From contig WBMZ01005339.1 in NCBI GenBank assembly GCA_013400975.1, positions 124,001-188,000 of the forward strand: a DNA stretch of 64,000 nucleotides. The letters are read 5' to 3'. Under the pieces are notes generated by a model. The model was not told the origin of the DNA, did not search any database, and was given only the letters and a program-made list of their open reading frames with translations. A program made the translations under genes and the position numbers. The stretch is from Atrichornis clamosus. Lineage: Eukaryota; Chordata; Aves; Passeriformes; Menuridae. Shown here piece after piece: positions 36,226 to 48,905 of the stretch (positions within the stretch are counted from its first letter, which is position 1; each line of letters starts with the position of its first letter).

Positions 36226-38219
36226 TAAATTTAAGAATCTAGTTTTGAAGTAAGGAAACTTGTTTCAGATTTTGTAAATGCCTTCCATATAAAGAGAAAA
36301 AAAAAGCAGAAAATATAAAATATTTACTGGCTAAAAAAGACCCTTCCTTTCAAAGAAACATACTAGATATCTCCAGGTAAATGAATTTACACTTTTAAAA
36401 TAAATGCAGTATTTTTCTACTTTGCTTAAATTCAGGCTTCTATAATTACAAAAAACTCAAAACAAACAGACAAGGAAACCTACCAAACTACACACACACA
36501 AAATTCCACCCAAAAAATCCCAATCTTCAAACAAAAACCCTCAAAACAAATTAATTAACATCTAAAAGTCTTAATATTTTAAATAATTAAAAGGGCTTTT
36601 ATATTCCAGATATACCTTACAGATATGTAAGGTGTACCTTTTTCTTCAATCAAATTAATAGCCAAATCATATATGCTATTTGAAATCTTTGGAGGACTGC
36701 TTTAGAATTTTCTAGAAAGTGTCCTGATGAACAATCACTCGGTCTGCGGAAAGGATTGTGAAAATATGTGGTATCCATCAAAGTCAGTCCTAAACAAAGA
36801 AAAATGAAATCTGAAATATAAGATTGATTAATCAGTGACTTAGAGGGCTTACCAACCCCAGAAAAAATAAAACTCTTTTTTCATGTTGTTGAATGACTTT
36901 TTCCATTTTCATGCAATATTCCTAAAAAATATAAAATAGTAAAAATTATCAAACTCATTCACATAAAATAGTTTTAGGCTGGTAGTTTTCTGAGCTACCT
37001 TATTTTGTCTGTAACCAAATGTTTTGTGAAAACATCTGTGTTTTCTGATATGTCTAGAATTTTGATTAACTTAGAAAGCTGTAGAGATAGAAAGACAGTT
37101 TCCTCTCTGTTTTTAGTCAAATTTCCAAAAAGTATCAATAATTGGATTTAATTACTTTTTTTAATCATTTGAGTCTGAACAACTGGAAATCCTGCCTTGT
37201 TCTGACTTATAGATACAAACATAATGAGATAATTTTTACGCTTTTGATGTTAGGTGTCTAACTATAGGGGGAGAAAAAGAATAAACCTCATGAGAAAGGA
37301 AAAATAATGCAGCAACTTACTTCTTATTAAAGTTTGAATATATCATTGACACACCCAACTACTATATTATTTATGTTACTTTTAGTGGTACCCTTGCAGT
37401 TGTAAATACATAAGTCACCAAAAATTGCATTAAAAGGATGTGTGGTTTTCAAATGTAATATGCACAAATACAAGAAGTACCATAAGTATTTCTATACTAC
37501 AATTAATTTGTTTTTCAGTAGTGTTCCAACCAATAAAAATCAGAATGCTAGTTCCATAAAAATATTCAAGAAAACTGGTATACTAACTGTTCCTTTTAGT
37601 TAAACTGTTCCGAAAACAGCAACAGTTCACAGAGGTTTTAGTAGGCTAACAATCAGTTTCCTCTGAAGAATAAAACTATATAAATTGTGTTAATACTAAT
37701 GACACCAAAGTGCTGAGCCTATATACTTCCACAACACCTCCTTAATTTGTAATGTCACCTGAATTTTCAGCACTATCATCAAAACCAGCAAGTGAAACAG
37801 CATTAAGGGATAGATTGCTACATGTAATAATGGTGCTGATCTTTAGTAAACAGAAACTGTACTTAGTTGGATCTTTCTTTTTCTTCTTAGTGTTAGTTAC
37901 AGCTAGTATGAAAATATCATTTTTGGGGGGTGGAAAATGTCTAAAGCGTACACACATGATAGATCTCTCTGACTCTGGGAATGCTCTTGCTTGGCCAGCC
38001 TCATGGATCTTTGCTTACTATTGGCACACAAGCTAATGTATTTAACGTTCATCATTTTCTAAAGCTGACATTTTGATAGCAGTCCATATAAAATCTAAAT
38101 CCATTTCTTAACAGAGAATTATATATGTATATATGTGTAAAAAATGGACTAAATAGTCCTTACTTTGTTCTCTCTTGGTGCACACATATAATTATTAGGA
38201 TTCATTTAGAGACTAAAAC
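36226..38219. other. AT-rich non-coding DNA, no gene seen
   Basis: Nothing coding was recognised. A/C-rich simple sequence lies at about 36450-36550. A perfect 8-bp hairpin (ACCTTACA, loop GATA, TGTAAGGT) lies at 36614-36633. Opposed open frames at 37742-38036 overlap on both strands and have no supporting features. Confidence 0.6.
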
Positions 38220-38745
38220 TGTATATTCCTGATTCCAGGGTAGAGGTACTCGGGAGGAGACAAATGCATCACCAGGACAGCACTATTTTTCCACTGACTT
38301 GCACCCCTCCTAGTATCCCCCCTCAATACTGCTGCAACTCACAGAGTCTTTGCCTTCTAGAAAGTTCAGTATTGCTGCTCTCCAACTAGGATTAACTGAG
38401 ATGCAGGACCCAGGACAGGCACCCTTCAATTATTTCTTTGACTACTTCACATTAGCAGCTTCCTATTTGATATTTCTGTCTGAGGTCTGGGAAACAGTAT
38501 GTCCAGACCTCCTGCTCTCCAGTCTAGACAGGGAGGATTACTTCCAGGAAGATGTAGAAACAGTTTATCAGCTTCTGTTGGGACCTCATCCAGCATAGCA
38601 ACTCTGCCAGCTACTCTGGTACCCTTCCTCTATTCGTGGTTTTGTTTATTTTTTTATCCCTCTGTACTACACTTTAAATAAATCTTTTTACTTTTCTGTT
38701 TGCATACTGTGTGAGTTGAAACTTATTTCTGTGGTTGTGATCTCT
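38220..38745 (+). mobile_element. Unassigned LTR- or 3'-exon-like segment
   Basis: This patch is moderately GC-richer and ends in a TTTAAATAAATC poly(A)-signal context (about 38673-38684). A T-rich stretch and then 'CATACTGTGTGAGTTGAAAC' follow, a pattern seen at the R/U5 junction of avian LTRs. An 82-codon frame (38350-38598) runs through it and ends before the signal. No paired terminus or target duplication was found. Alternatives are an old processed-transcript copy or a chance arrangement. Confidence 0.3.
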
Positions 38746-41564
38746 AAATGTGCAGGAAATTTAGCTGCCAAGACCTGTATGTCTACAATAAATAAAAGGC
38801 TAAAGAACTCAGACTGTCACAGCTTGAAAAGTTGGGGTATAAAAGGCCTGCAGGGTCTGGGCTGACAGGGTTGCAAAGTAGAGTAGGAAGGACTTCTGTA
38901 CTGGGCTTGTAATGGTTGCAGAGTCTGAAAACATTAGATGCCAAGGCACATGGAGCTGGGATATATGAAAGAGAGTGAAAGCAGAAGTCAGGAACCAAAA
39001 CACAGTTGCACTGTTTATTTTCTCTTTTGAATAAGAGGTATTTGCAACAGGTAGTATACTCATGCAAGCTTAGTCTGCTTGCACAAAAATGACAGCTGCA
39101 CCCTCGTGTTAGTGTTGGTGCCAGCACTGAGGGTGCCATTCTCCTGGACTACCTCAGTTTTTGGGAACCTTGTACAGGAGCACAACAAGCAAACACAGTC
39201 AGAAAGGACTGGCAAGAGCACAGCAAGAGGGAAGCCTTACCACCTTTCAAAAAACACGGATAACCTACTTTTCAGTAATCAGTGGCACTCATTTGCCACA
39301 TAAGAACAATGTGGTTTTTTTGTTTGGTTGTTTTCTTACAAACATAAATTCCCCTCCAGAATTTCTCTCTGAACTGACGATCAGTTATCATCTACAGTTA
39401 GAACTTGACCATTATTCACACAAAGTAACATGCAATATGTAATGATGGGTAATTATTTACACTGAGGGTGAAAAGCTAAGTTGTTTTTAAAATGTAAGTT
39501 TGTAGTGTTTAACAACAATGTGATGAGGTATTTTTTATAATGCCCTCTTATAACTATAAACACAATCCAGTTACTGGGAAAGTTGCATGGTTTGTCTGGC
39601 ATGCCAAGTACAGGAAAAGCTACAATAATAGAGAGCACATAATCTGTTTCTGTCTTTTGTCTTGTGATAAGCCGTGGCATTTTTCCTGCCTTGAAATAAC
39701 ACTTCAGATCCTCTAACTGGTGAAGCTCAACAAACTTACTTTACTTTACACTCAGTTGCAGGGAGGGAAATCTCACTACAGAAAAAAAGTATTCTTCATC
39801 CCAAATGTATTTTGGTCATCAGCTACAGATAATCAGGAATATGACAGTATCCTTCTATCTGCTTCATTCTGAAATATGTGTATTTGGTAAAATAAGGGTT
39901 CTAGGTAACTGATTATCAGAGGGGCATCATAGCCAAATCACCTCTGATTTAGCCTAATTGCTGGAGAGTTTTAAAAATATTTTTGCTATCACATTGAGAA
40001 AAAGTTGAAAAAATATGTCCTAAAAATAGAGCAATTCTTCTGGACATCTTTTTGAAATAGGAAAACAAGACACAGACACACACAAAAAAAACCAACCAAG
40101 AAAACCCCCTTCAAAACACTTGTATTTCTATTTATCTAGTATCTTCAAGTGTTTCTTGTGACCTTCAGGATTAATATTTTAATGCTTTACATTAATCAAC
40201 CTTACAATAATGCAAAGCTCAAATGCCTCCTGAATAAACAATAGAACACCTGTACTAGATAACAAGAGGATAACCATTAAAATAACTATCAGGTAATAAA
40301 GTGTTAAAGATAACGGAGACTGCCAAGAAGTCTACAAGAAAGTTGAGAAACTTAATTCCTTACACTTGGATCCAGTTATTAAAAACATTTAAAAGAATAA
40401 ATTAAAAATATGTAATGGACTTAACACGGTTATTATAGTACTCAAAAATAAGAAAGTTGCCATAAATACTGCTACAACTTTTCACAAAGTAATATCCAGA
40501 CACATCAGTAAATATTTGTAATAGAATGGACTTGAAATACTCTGCAAAGTCCATTGTTGCTTTCTGTTAGTTTGTGAGCAGATAACGAGTCCTTTGAGAT
40601 TAATATAAGGTAAACCAGGAAGGAGGGGCTGCTTCAGAGAACAAATCACCCTTTCCTCTTGACCTAGTTGGAGTTTACTTCTCCAAAATAGATCTGTTCC
40701 ATAACCCTGTTACATAACCCTCAGTGCAAAGTAAAATAGGAACAGATTCCATAAAATGGGGAAAGAGGTTCACTTCTTGTTATGCTGTGTTCTTTATAAA
40801 GTACATGGAAAAAGAAACTTAGACTTCTCTTATTTCAGATAAGAATGAAGAGAAATTGGAATATTGCTTTCATACAGTGTTCATAATTCAAAGCAATCTG
40901 TTTTTCAGGTGAAGTGCATAAAAGATTGAGGAAAAGGGATTTAAAGTTTTTAAAAATACTCCTAGAACCAGAGTTGAAGTTTTCTCTAAGCTTGAACTAA
41001 AGCTGTTTTGATATATGAGTGTCAATTCAGTCTTGCCTTTCTGTTTATGTCTTTCTCTACCAGGACAAAATGTATGTTAAATGGATATAAAATGCAGTCA
41101 AATCAGGCAAGGCCCTTTACACCTACTGTACACTCATTCTGTTTTAGCTCAGCTGACAACAACAAGGCACCTTCCTCTCTTGTATGTGGAGTTATTGAAA
41201 GAAGATTTTTTTAAAATGATAATTTATTTTCATTTTTACTTTCTATAAAGCACTGATCATGAAGACTTTTTAAAAAATAGGCTTCATGTACTAAGACAGT
41301 TTTCCTCAGAGAAATCAGCCTCATTCTTTTATATTGTACCGCGTTAGTTAAGTGTTCTGCTTGTGTTCTGCCAGTAAGGCCCTACAATAAAAGGAGAAAT
41401 ATCAATTTTGTTAAATTGAAAATTATTTGGAGAATAAAAGTGTAAGACACCAAATAGAATTAAAATTTGGCCAAAAAGATTATAAGAACATCTGTTCAGG
41501 ATTAATTTGGTATAGACTTTTAGCCTGCTGATGTCAAAGACTAGAGAAGTGAAGCTGCTCTCTA
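38746..41564. other. AT-rich non-coding DNA, no gene seen
   Basis: No gene was recognised. Opposed frames at 38783-39139 and 39079-39442 overlap, as chance frames often do. An A/C tract is at about 40066-40112. Confidence 0.6.
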
Positions 41565-41995
41565 AGCGAAGGTTAGCCATGAGCAGGTGACCCCAGACCC
41601 ACAGGCTCTGACCACAACCAGCTGCTGGAAACTGGATCCAGAAATGTTTCCAGAGTAGGGAAAATGAAAAACAAACCAGTTCTGAGGTCCAATTCATAGG
41701 GTCCAACTCATGGGGTCCAGCAGCAAGAGACAGGCGCAAAGACAAGCGTGAAACCAAGTCACAGCGTACCTCAGGAGACAAAGTGCCTGCACGTTGGGCA
41801 TGAAGTGACACAGCAAGCAGAGAGGGCTGGGAACAAGCACATCTTGGGCACAGCTCACCAAAGACTGGCTGCCCAGGAGTGAACTCAGCTGGGCATCCTG
41901 GGTACATGAGCCAGGGTGTGGATGGATGCCCCTGCGGGCTCCTCGCTGGAGCCATTAAGGCCAATTAGTGCCCTCACGACTCTGAGACACAAAAG
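41565..41995 (-). other. GC-rich unassigned patch with long frame
   Basis: The G+C content rises sharply here between very AT-rich flanks. The longest open frame of the window runs through it on the minus strand (41344-41964, 206 codons). Its first 80 or so residues, from the GC-rich part, are Pro/Leu/Ser/Cys-rich, and the rest comes from AT-rich DNA with a different composition. A single real protein would not be expected to change composition like that. A 14-bp tandem unit GGTCCAA(T/C)TCAT(A/G)G repeats 2.4 times at 41686-41719. I suspect a fragment of an LTR or retroviral leader. No family, termini or target duplication were recognised. Confidence 0.35.
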
Positions 41996-42554
41996 GGGTA
42001 AAAAGACAGAAGTCTAAATGTTTGGGTTTAGTATTTAAAAAAACAAAACCCAACAACAATCAACTGCCTACAACAAAACAACAAACTCTCACAAAAATAA
42101 TCCAAATCCTACAGTATTTTAATTTAATCCTATTTGATACACTAAAACATACTTAATCAACTAATGAATTCAAGTAATAAGCTTTGGATCATTGGGACTG
42201 TTTCAGTGAGGACAAATTCTTGAGGAATTTTCACGCTGTAGAGAAAAAATCTAAAAATATTTTCTAATTGCAACAAAATCTAAACATCTTAAAATATTTT
42301 TATTCAACAAAAGCAATGAAATGTCAAATTTGCACCAATTTATATCTAATAACATCTTGGTGTTTTTTAATCAGAGACATTTATTTTCTGAATTTATGTT
42401 ATTCCTAAAAGGCAGCTGAAATATCTGTACTGATTTTTGAACATAGTACTCAACGAATTTTGGGGAGCAAGCTTGTCTTACATCCCACAGTCACCTTCTC
42501 TGTGATTCAGTGATTGCTGTGTGGAATGAAGTTCATTCTCAGCAAGTGTGTGTG
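41996..42554. other. AT-rich spacer, no gene seen
   Basis: An A/C-rich stretch lies at 42038-42100 and the remainder is AT-rich. Nothing else was recognised before the CR1 fragment. Confidence 0.6.
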
Positions 42555-43405
42555 CAATGCCAGATTGAGAAGAGCAAGCAATTTGCTGGAGAGAAGGGCT
42601 GTTCTTCAGAGGCACCTGGTCACGCTGGAGCCATGAACTGACAGGAACCTCTTGAATTTAAATAAAAACGCATGCAGCATTCTTCAGCTGGGTTGGAATA
42701 ACCCCAGACAAACAGGATGGGTATTGGGGCGAGTTGCCTAGGAAGCAGTTCTGCAGAAAGAAATCTGGGATCCAGGTGAAAAATAAGTAGAAAATGAGCC
42801 AGTAATGTGCTCTTGCAGTGAGGGAGGTCAGACATATCTCAGGCTGTATTATTATGAGTGTAGTCAGTAGAATCAGGAAAGTGATTTTCCCCCTCTATTC
42901 AGCACTTCTAAGACTCCATCTTGAATGTTGTGTCCAGTTTTGGGCTCCCCAGTGTAAGGATACTGACATACTAGAGCAAGTCTATCAGCGGCCACCCAAA
43001 TATTTAAATGCTGGAGCACAGGGTTTATAAGGACCGGCTGAGAGAACTGGGTCTGTTTAGCCTGACAAAGAAAAGGCTCAGGAGATCTGATCAGGTATGT
43101 ATTTCTACAGCTACCTAATCAAAGAATAAAGAAAAAATGGGGCTATACACAGTTCCCTTTTCCTGGGATATTTCATTTCTGGAAAATACTGATTAGATAG
43201 TAAGGTGATTTGGTGGTTTTTTTCTTTTTGTTTGTTTATTTATAATCAGAACGGTGTTAAATTCTCAAAGTTCTGAAATCTCCATCTTTGGACAAAGCAC
43301 TGAGCAACCAACCCAATAAAAACTTCTCTGTGTAGGGGTCTGGATTAGAAAGACTTTGCAGGTCCATTCCAACTTAAATAATGCTTGCATGGTTCTATGA
43401 ATATT
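42555..43405 (+). mobile_element. Old CR1 LINE 3' end, sense
   Basis: Sense CR1 landmarks appear in order: 'GAACTGACAGGAACCTCTTG', 'AATGAGCCAGTAATGTGCTC', 'GAATGTTGTGTCCAGTTTTG' followed by 'GGCTCCCCAGTGTAAGG', 'GGCTGAGAGAACTGGGTCTG' and 'AAGAAAAGGCTCAGGAGATC'. After a diverged middle, the 3' end returns as 'GGTCTGGATTAGAAAGACTT' and ends 'GGTTCTATGAA', the typical CR1 ATTCTATG-type terminus. It is therefore 5'-truncated with a true 3' end. Frames are broken. The open frames at 42620-42835 (minus) and 42818-43030 (plus) belong to it as shadow or remnant. Confidence 0.88.
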
Positions 43406-44261
43406 ATTTTTAATTTAACTGTGTTGAGAAAAGCACAGTCTGATATAAAGACATAAAAAATCCAGATCTGAGTACATATGAAGTAAAATATAATGTATTA
43501 CATAACTATGCCTAATGTATAACTATTAACCCTTAAGAAATCTTAGTCAATGTCATGTCTGAAATGACATTCATAATGCTTTTGAAATGCTGAGTTATGA
43601 CTTGTGAACCTGATAAGAGAGGAAAGAATCATCATGAAGCATGAATATATGTACAGTTATTTATATACTTTAATTACTTAACAGAAAGAAATGTAGAGAT
43701 TAAAAAGTGAAATCTCAATACTTATGTATCTAGATGTCCACTATTGATATTGTAAGCATGAAAGTCTATATATAGCCACAGTAATCTTCAACACTATGTG
43801 ATTAAGATTTTATGCACATACAGGCAAAAAGGACAATTGGAGAATATTAAGAAAAGAGCAGGGCAAGATTCTAACACTGATAAAGCAAAAAGGATATTAA
43901 AAATATGCAGTCTTGAATAACAGATAACAGTAGCTTTTAAGCAGGACAATAACATTATGCTGAAGAATTGAACTGACTTGTAATAAGTTTAAAATTCTAA
44001 TGTATCGTGGAATGGAATAAGAAAAATATAAATTTCACATCTTCTCTGAATGTTTTAAGGCATTTTCTCTTGATGACTTCTAGATTAACATATTTCTGAG
44101 TTTAAAAATAATATATTTTTACATTAATTGAAGTAATCAAATCCTCCAAATAATAGTGCTTGTGTTGCACTGCTAATAGATTAGTTTAGATCATGAAAAC
44201 CCGGAAAACAACTATGTGCCAACAAAGCTGCTTATTCTAACACCACTGCCTGAAATATCCA

Positions 44262-44286
44262 AAGTGACACCCAGAAGGTGTCACTT
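44262..44286. repeat. Perfect 10-bp stem-loop
   Basis: AAGTGACACC and GGTGTCACTT are exact reverse complements separated by the 5-base loop CAGAA. The stem has five G:C pairs. It is a stable small hairpin if transcribed. It is too short for a miRNA precursor. Confidence 0.9.
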
Positions 44287-46169
44287 ACAAGAAATGTGTC
44301 CCAGTACTAAATAACTAACAGAACTATTAATGACAATCATAAGCATTTGAGTACTACCAGAACTCACAGAAAATGAAGACAATAAAGCCCATGATGAGAC
44401 TATAATTGAATTATTCTGAGGCAGGGAAGGAAAAAATAAATCAAATTCATGTATATCTGGTGTATCCAATAAGGTTTGCAAAATCATACCCAAACTGACA
44501 TGCTGCAAACCGAACTGCAGAAATTTTTGGGAGCTAGTGGCTTTTGCAGTTTTAAATAAGGTCAGGGAAAGCCCCGTTCATGCTTTTCACACCAGGAATA
44601 TGTGATTCACCAAAGTAGCTTCTATACCTGGTCTACATTAAGAAATAAGATTTCTGTCAATTACTCAGTAGATATGTACATTAATTACATTTTTCATTTA
44701 ATATACATATATTGGATCTTGTATTAAAAATTACTCTGTATATTACACTGAAATCTTTTTAACAAAATTTTAAGCATCATGAAAAGAAGCCTAACCTGCA
44801 TTATTTCATACTTTCCAACACCCTCCCCCACAAATAAACTTCTTGCAGTTCATCTGCAGGCCTTACAGTTTACAGTCTTACACACTTCCATCTGTAACAG
44901 TCAACCATGAAGATCAGAGACATTCATGATGTCTTCTTTCCTCATCACAAACATTCTTGTACATGATAGCTTCCAGTCTCTGTGAATTAATTCCCTACCT
45001 GGCCTCAGAAAACAGCAATTCTGCAAAGTAATGTGGATTGAATATTTACATCCAATTTAAAAGAAAATTGTTCTTACTTATCTAAAAAAAAAAACACAAA
45101 CCAAAGAGAACAAAAAAAGTTATGTAATTTTTCTCAGATTTTCACTTTAAAAATATGTTTGTAAAAATTAGGCCCAAGCTGAACAAATTATACCTTCTGT
45201 AAATCTTTGTGTTTGCTTTCCCAAATTCACTTTTACCTGGCTTTTTCAACCAAAATATTATGATGCCTTAATTCTTCACGAACAACCTATTATTTTTTGA
45301 CTTTTAAAAAATTGTATGCAATTAGAAGGCTTTCATTCAAAGTATTAGCACAAATTCAGTTAGCAGAAGAGAGCTTAAATAGAGCTGTAAGATGGCCCAG
45401 CAGAATTACTAACACTCTGCCTCGGCAAGGTCAAGTAGGGATCCTCATTCATATTTAAATTTCAGTTAATATTCAGAGAGAGGGTTTTGCATCATATTTT
45501 CCAGATCTAATTAATAACATCTGGACAGTTGGGAACAGATTTAGAAGTGCTAAATGTGCAACAGCTAAGAAATTCATATGCCAGATGAGAGAAGTAAAGA
45601 ATAGAATACAAGTACTCAGGAGAATAAGATAGATTTTTCAGTAAAGAACTTCATGCTTTGTTTCATCCCAAAAATATGAGAGAGTAGAAAAGGGAGATAT
45701 AGTAAAACAAAGGGGAGATTTAGGCCCTGATCCTCCCCTGACACCTTTTAACCAGGCCAAGTATCCTCAGTAAAGGGAGAAGTAGCAAACTACTCAGCTG
45801 CTAACTCAGAGAATAAAAAGCTTAGGTAAGAAGACAAAAAAAATTGATTAATATGAAAAATTAGACCTATTCATAACACAGTTCAACTAATGTGTTATTG
45901 TGCAGGGGTAGATGGAAGTGGGGTAAGGAAAAATCAATTCTGAGAAATAGAAGAAGAGGAAAGCATGGAGTGAAGTTCATCCCCTGCTTTCATACATCCG
46001 TAGCACCCCTTCATTGATTTATCCCATCTCTTTACAAAGAAGCTGAGTCACTTTCCTCTGTTTACCAGCCTGCTCACAGTTTACCTTGCAGATCAAATAA
46101 GAGATCCAAAACTTACGGAGATCCTGTCCTGACCACCTTCTACATGGATGAACTCACACAAGACAAATA

Positions 46170-46202
46170 ATACCAGCAGCACTTTGAAAGTGCTACTGGT
46201 AT
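46170..46202. repeat. 33-bp near-perfect inverted repeat
   Basis: The arms ATACCAGCAGCACTTT and AAAGTGCTACTGGTAT are reverse complements at 15 of 16 positions and are separated by a single G. The lone mismatch is C against A (third base after CCAG). This could form a cruciform. It also resembles a palindromic protein-binding site or the fused ends of a lost small DNA transposon, but neither is shown. Confidence 0.9.
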
Positions 46203-48469
46203 AACATCAAATACATTTACAGAGAAAATAAATGCTTGCTGTGGTTTTACAGGCGTCTATGAAAAAGAGTAAGCTTATCATGTTATATAAACAAAACTTA
46301 ACCAGGAACTTTAAGCAAACAGATAAAACAAAACCACAAATTAAGGCTTAAAAGTTTGAATCAAATGTAAAAGACTATGATGTCTCTTATTTCAGAGGTG
46401 TAGGTTTTAATTACATTACTGCCTAGCTACATATAAAAACAAGAACTGGTAAAAGTTCAATAATTTAGAGGCACCACACACATATAAAGGAGCTAGTGCT
46501 GCATCTCTAAAGAAAAGCCACTCTAAAGAAAAGTCAAAAAAATAATCATTTCATTTCCAAAACTGACAAAGAGGCTCATCTGTTTTAATGTTCTGACTGT
46601 GAGCTATATCTGTCCAGAATAAAAATGACACTATTGCCATTTTCACATAAGAAATAAAATTTTTGGAAACTGATAACAAGCAGAAGCTTACAGGTTTTGG
46701 GTGTCTACAGATGTAAGTAATGAAAGAGTTAACCTGTCAAGATTAGTTTGTATATAAACAAGATAAATTCAGTCATGCAGAGGAATGGAATCTCTAAAAA
46801 AATGGAAAAGTATGACTAAAGGGAAAAATTCCATCACCAGACTGGACTGTAAAGAATGGAAAATCAAAAAAGAAGTGAATAATAAGCATTTAAATGAAAA
46901 CTGTCATAGGACATGCAAGCCTTGCACAAGATAAGATAAATGATGATACATTTACTCAAATAAAATGAACCTGTAAATGGTCTACTGAACATCACTCAGA
47001 AGTTAAAAGGAAATATTCAGCCCATTGCAGGAGGATTTGTCTGTACAACTAATACAATGGAAGGGTGAATCTCTAGTAGTGCAATGATGACAGGACGTTT
47101 CCTTTCATAATAGCTTCAATATTGTGATACACAGTCTTAAACCACTATAAAATGCAATGCATTTTGCTGGCTTGGTGTAAATAATTCCTGGCTTTGACCT
47201 GAAGTCACATCTCATGCCATCTGAAAGTTCCTCTGTATAAATCTCCATGGCTTTTGTGTGGAGAGTAGAAGAAGCAAAGAAACAAAAGGTAATCATTCAT
47301 TACAGGGAAAAGCAATCATAGCCCCAAAGAAAAATACCTAGCTCCATATACATCAAAGTTACAGCAGAACAGACCAAATGCTGTAGAATCCTGTGATGAG
47401 TTATGATATTTTTCTAAATTATATCACTCCAGAAAGTGTGTATTTCAATATATGTAATAGAGCGGGTGTACTCAAAGTGAATGGCTTCATTCAGGGAACA
47501 GTTTCAGTTATATTTTATGAAACCAACAACGTTACCTTGCTCCAAGAAATGTAGTCTTTTGAAACCCAATTAGTTATAGATGTTAGTAAAATTTCAGAAA
47601 TAACATTTTGAACAGAGGAGGGCAGGATGTTGAAGTAAATTAATCCAATGGCATCAGTTAATTGAAGATAGTAAAAGATTTGTTGTCACAGTGTTATCTC
47701 AGTATTGTCTACTTAAGAAGAAGATGATGAAGAGGAGAAGATCACATGGATGGAAAATAGTAACAGTCTTCCTTACTTAGCTATAGGGATGTTTGATAAA
47801 GGGAGAAAGAAAGCCTTTTCTTCCACCACAGCATTAATGGTTTCTCAGCCGATCGAGACACAATACTTCATCAAAATCTTTCCTTCACCCACTTTTCCTA
47901 TGAAGTCTGTGCCTTATGTAATTTTGACACTGTGTGCTGAAGCAAGAATGTTTTCTAATTTTTATATGCCTTGAGAAAATGAAAATTGCCTTTCTGTGTC
48001 TAAGAGTTTGTTTCTGTATAATATTTTTCAAATAATGTTTCTGTGTATTAACTTGATCACATGGGAAAGAGTTCTTATTTTTGTTAAGGTCCTTTTCCAG
48101 CTTCAAATTGCAGAAGTATTTTAGGAGATGAAATACTTGCAAAGAACTTTCTTAGTTTTAGTCATACAGATATAAACCAATGTTATTTATTTATTGAGGC
48201 ATAAAAAATATTCACACAGTTTTCCATTACATATTACTAATATTTTAATATACTTTAAAATAAAAATAAAGTCTTAGATGTTGGAGATGAACACAGGAGA
48301 AAAACAGTTCTGTTGAATATCATAAGTTAATGGTAGTGCAAAACTGGTTTTGCTTACTTTTCTAGATCACTTTACAAAACTGATCTTTCAAAATAAATTA
48401 ATAATTCCATAAACACTTTAAGACAGCACTTCCTCTGAGAGATACAGGTCTTTACTCCCTTGTGCTCCA

Positions 48470-48905
48470 TCATATTGATGCCTTTATTCAGCCCCCTAAA
48501 GAATAAAGAGCTGGACAAGGTTAGGTGATAAAATACCTTTAATGAAGGACCCTCATGGTGCAAAACACGCCAGGAATGTCTGCCAAAGGTTCACACGTGA
48601 CATAGAACAAACGCCATTTTTATAAGTTTAACAAATAGCATAACTAACTAAAATCTCCAATCAGGAACACAAATGATGAAGTAATTGACATGGATCTCCA
48701 ATTAGCTTGACAGTATGTGTTATGGGAAAGTTTTCAGAAAGGTTTTTCATTGTTTTGAGAAAAAGTCTCTTGGGAAGGTGTTAGTTGTGTCTCTCTTCAC
48801 CAATTGTTATGAGAAAATATTTCTAGAAGACACCTGTTGTTTATGAAAGAATATATTGGGATGATGTCTTGTTCTTGGTTCTCAGAAGAGACTTAGACCA
48901 GGCAT
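48470..48905 (-). mobile_element. Probable ERV LTR, antisense, edges unclear
   Basis: On the minus strand a TATA box TATAAAAA (48624-48617) is followed about 75 bp later by ATTAAA (48543-48538), with a second AATAAA about 55 bp further. Between them is 'GACATTCCTGGCGTGTTTTG', typical of an LTR R region. U3-like sequence with CAAT-like ATTGG motifs extends rightward to about 48905. No TG/CA pair with a matching target duplication was found, so the borders are estimates. A solo or truncated LTR is the best reading. Confidence 0.5.

Larger units (their letters stand above)
43406..48469. other. AT-rich non-coding DNA with two hairpins
   Basis: No gene or transposon was recognised in about 5 kb. 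Two notable inverted repeats are annotated separately (44262-44286 and 46170-46202). Open frames at 44281-44508, 47105-47296, 47750-47974 and 47885-48142 have no supporting features. Confidence 0.6.

Noticed and set aside
41344..41964. 206-codon minus-strand open frame, the longest in the window, as a gene
   Set aside because: The residue composition changes abruptly with the DNA composition. No domain, signal or family resemblance was seen, and no splice context. The GC-rich part is reported as an unassigned patch instead.
48470..48905. Exact LTR borders and target duplication
   Set aside because: Several TG and CA candidates were tried and none gave matching flanking repeats, so only approximate edges are given.
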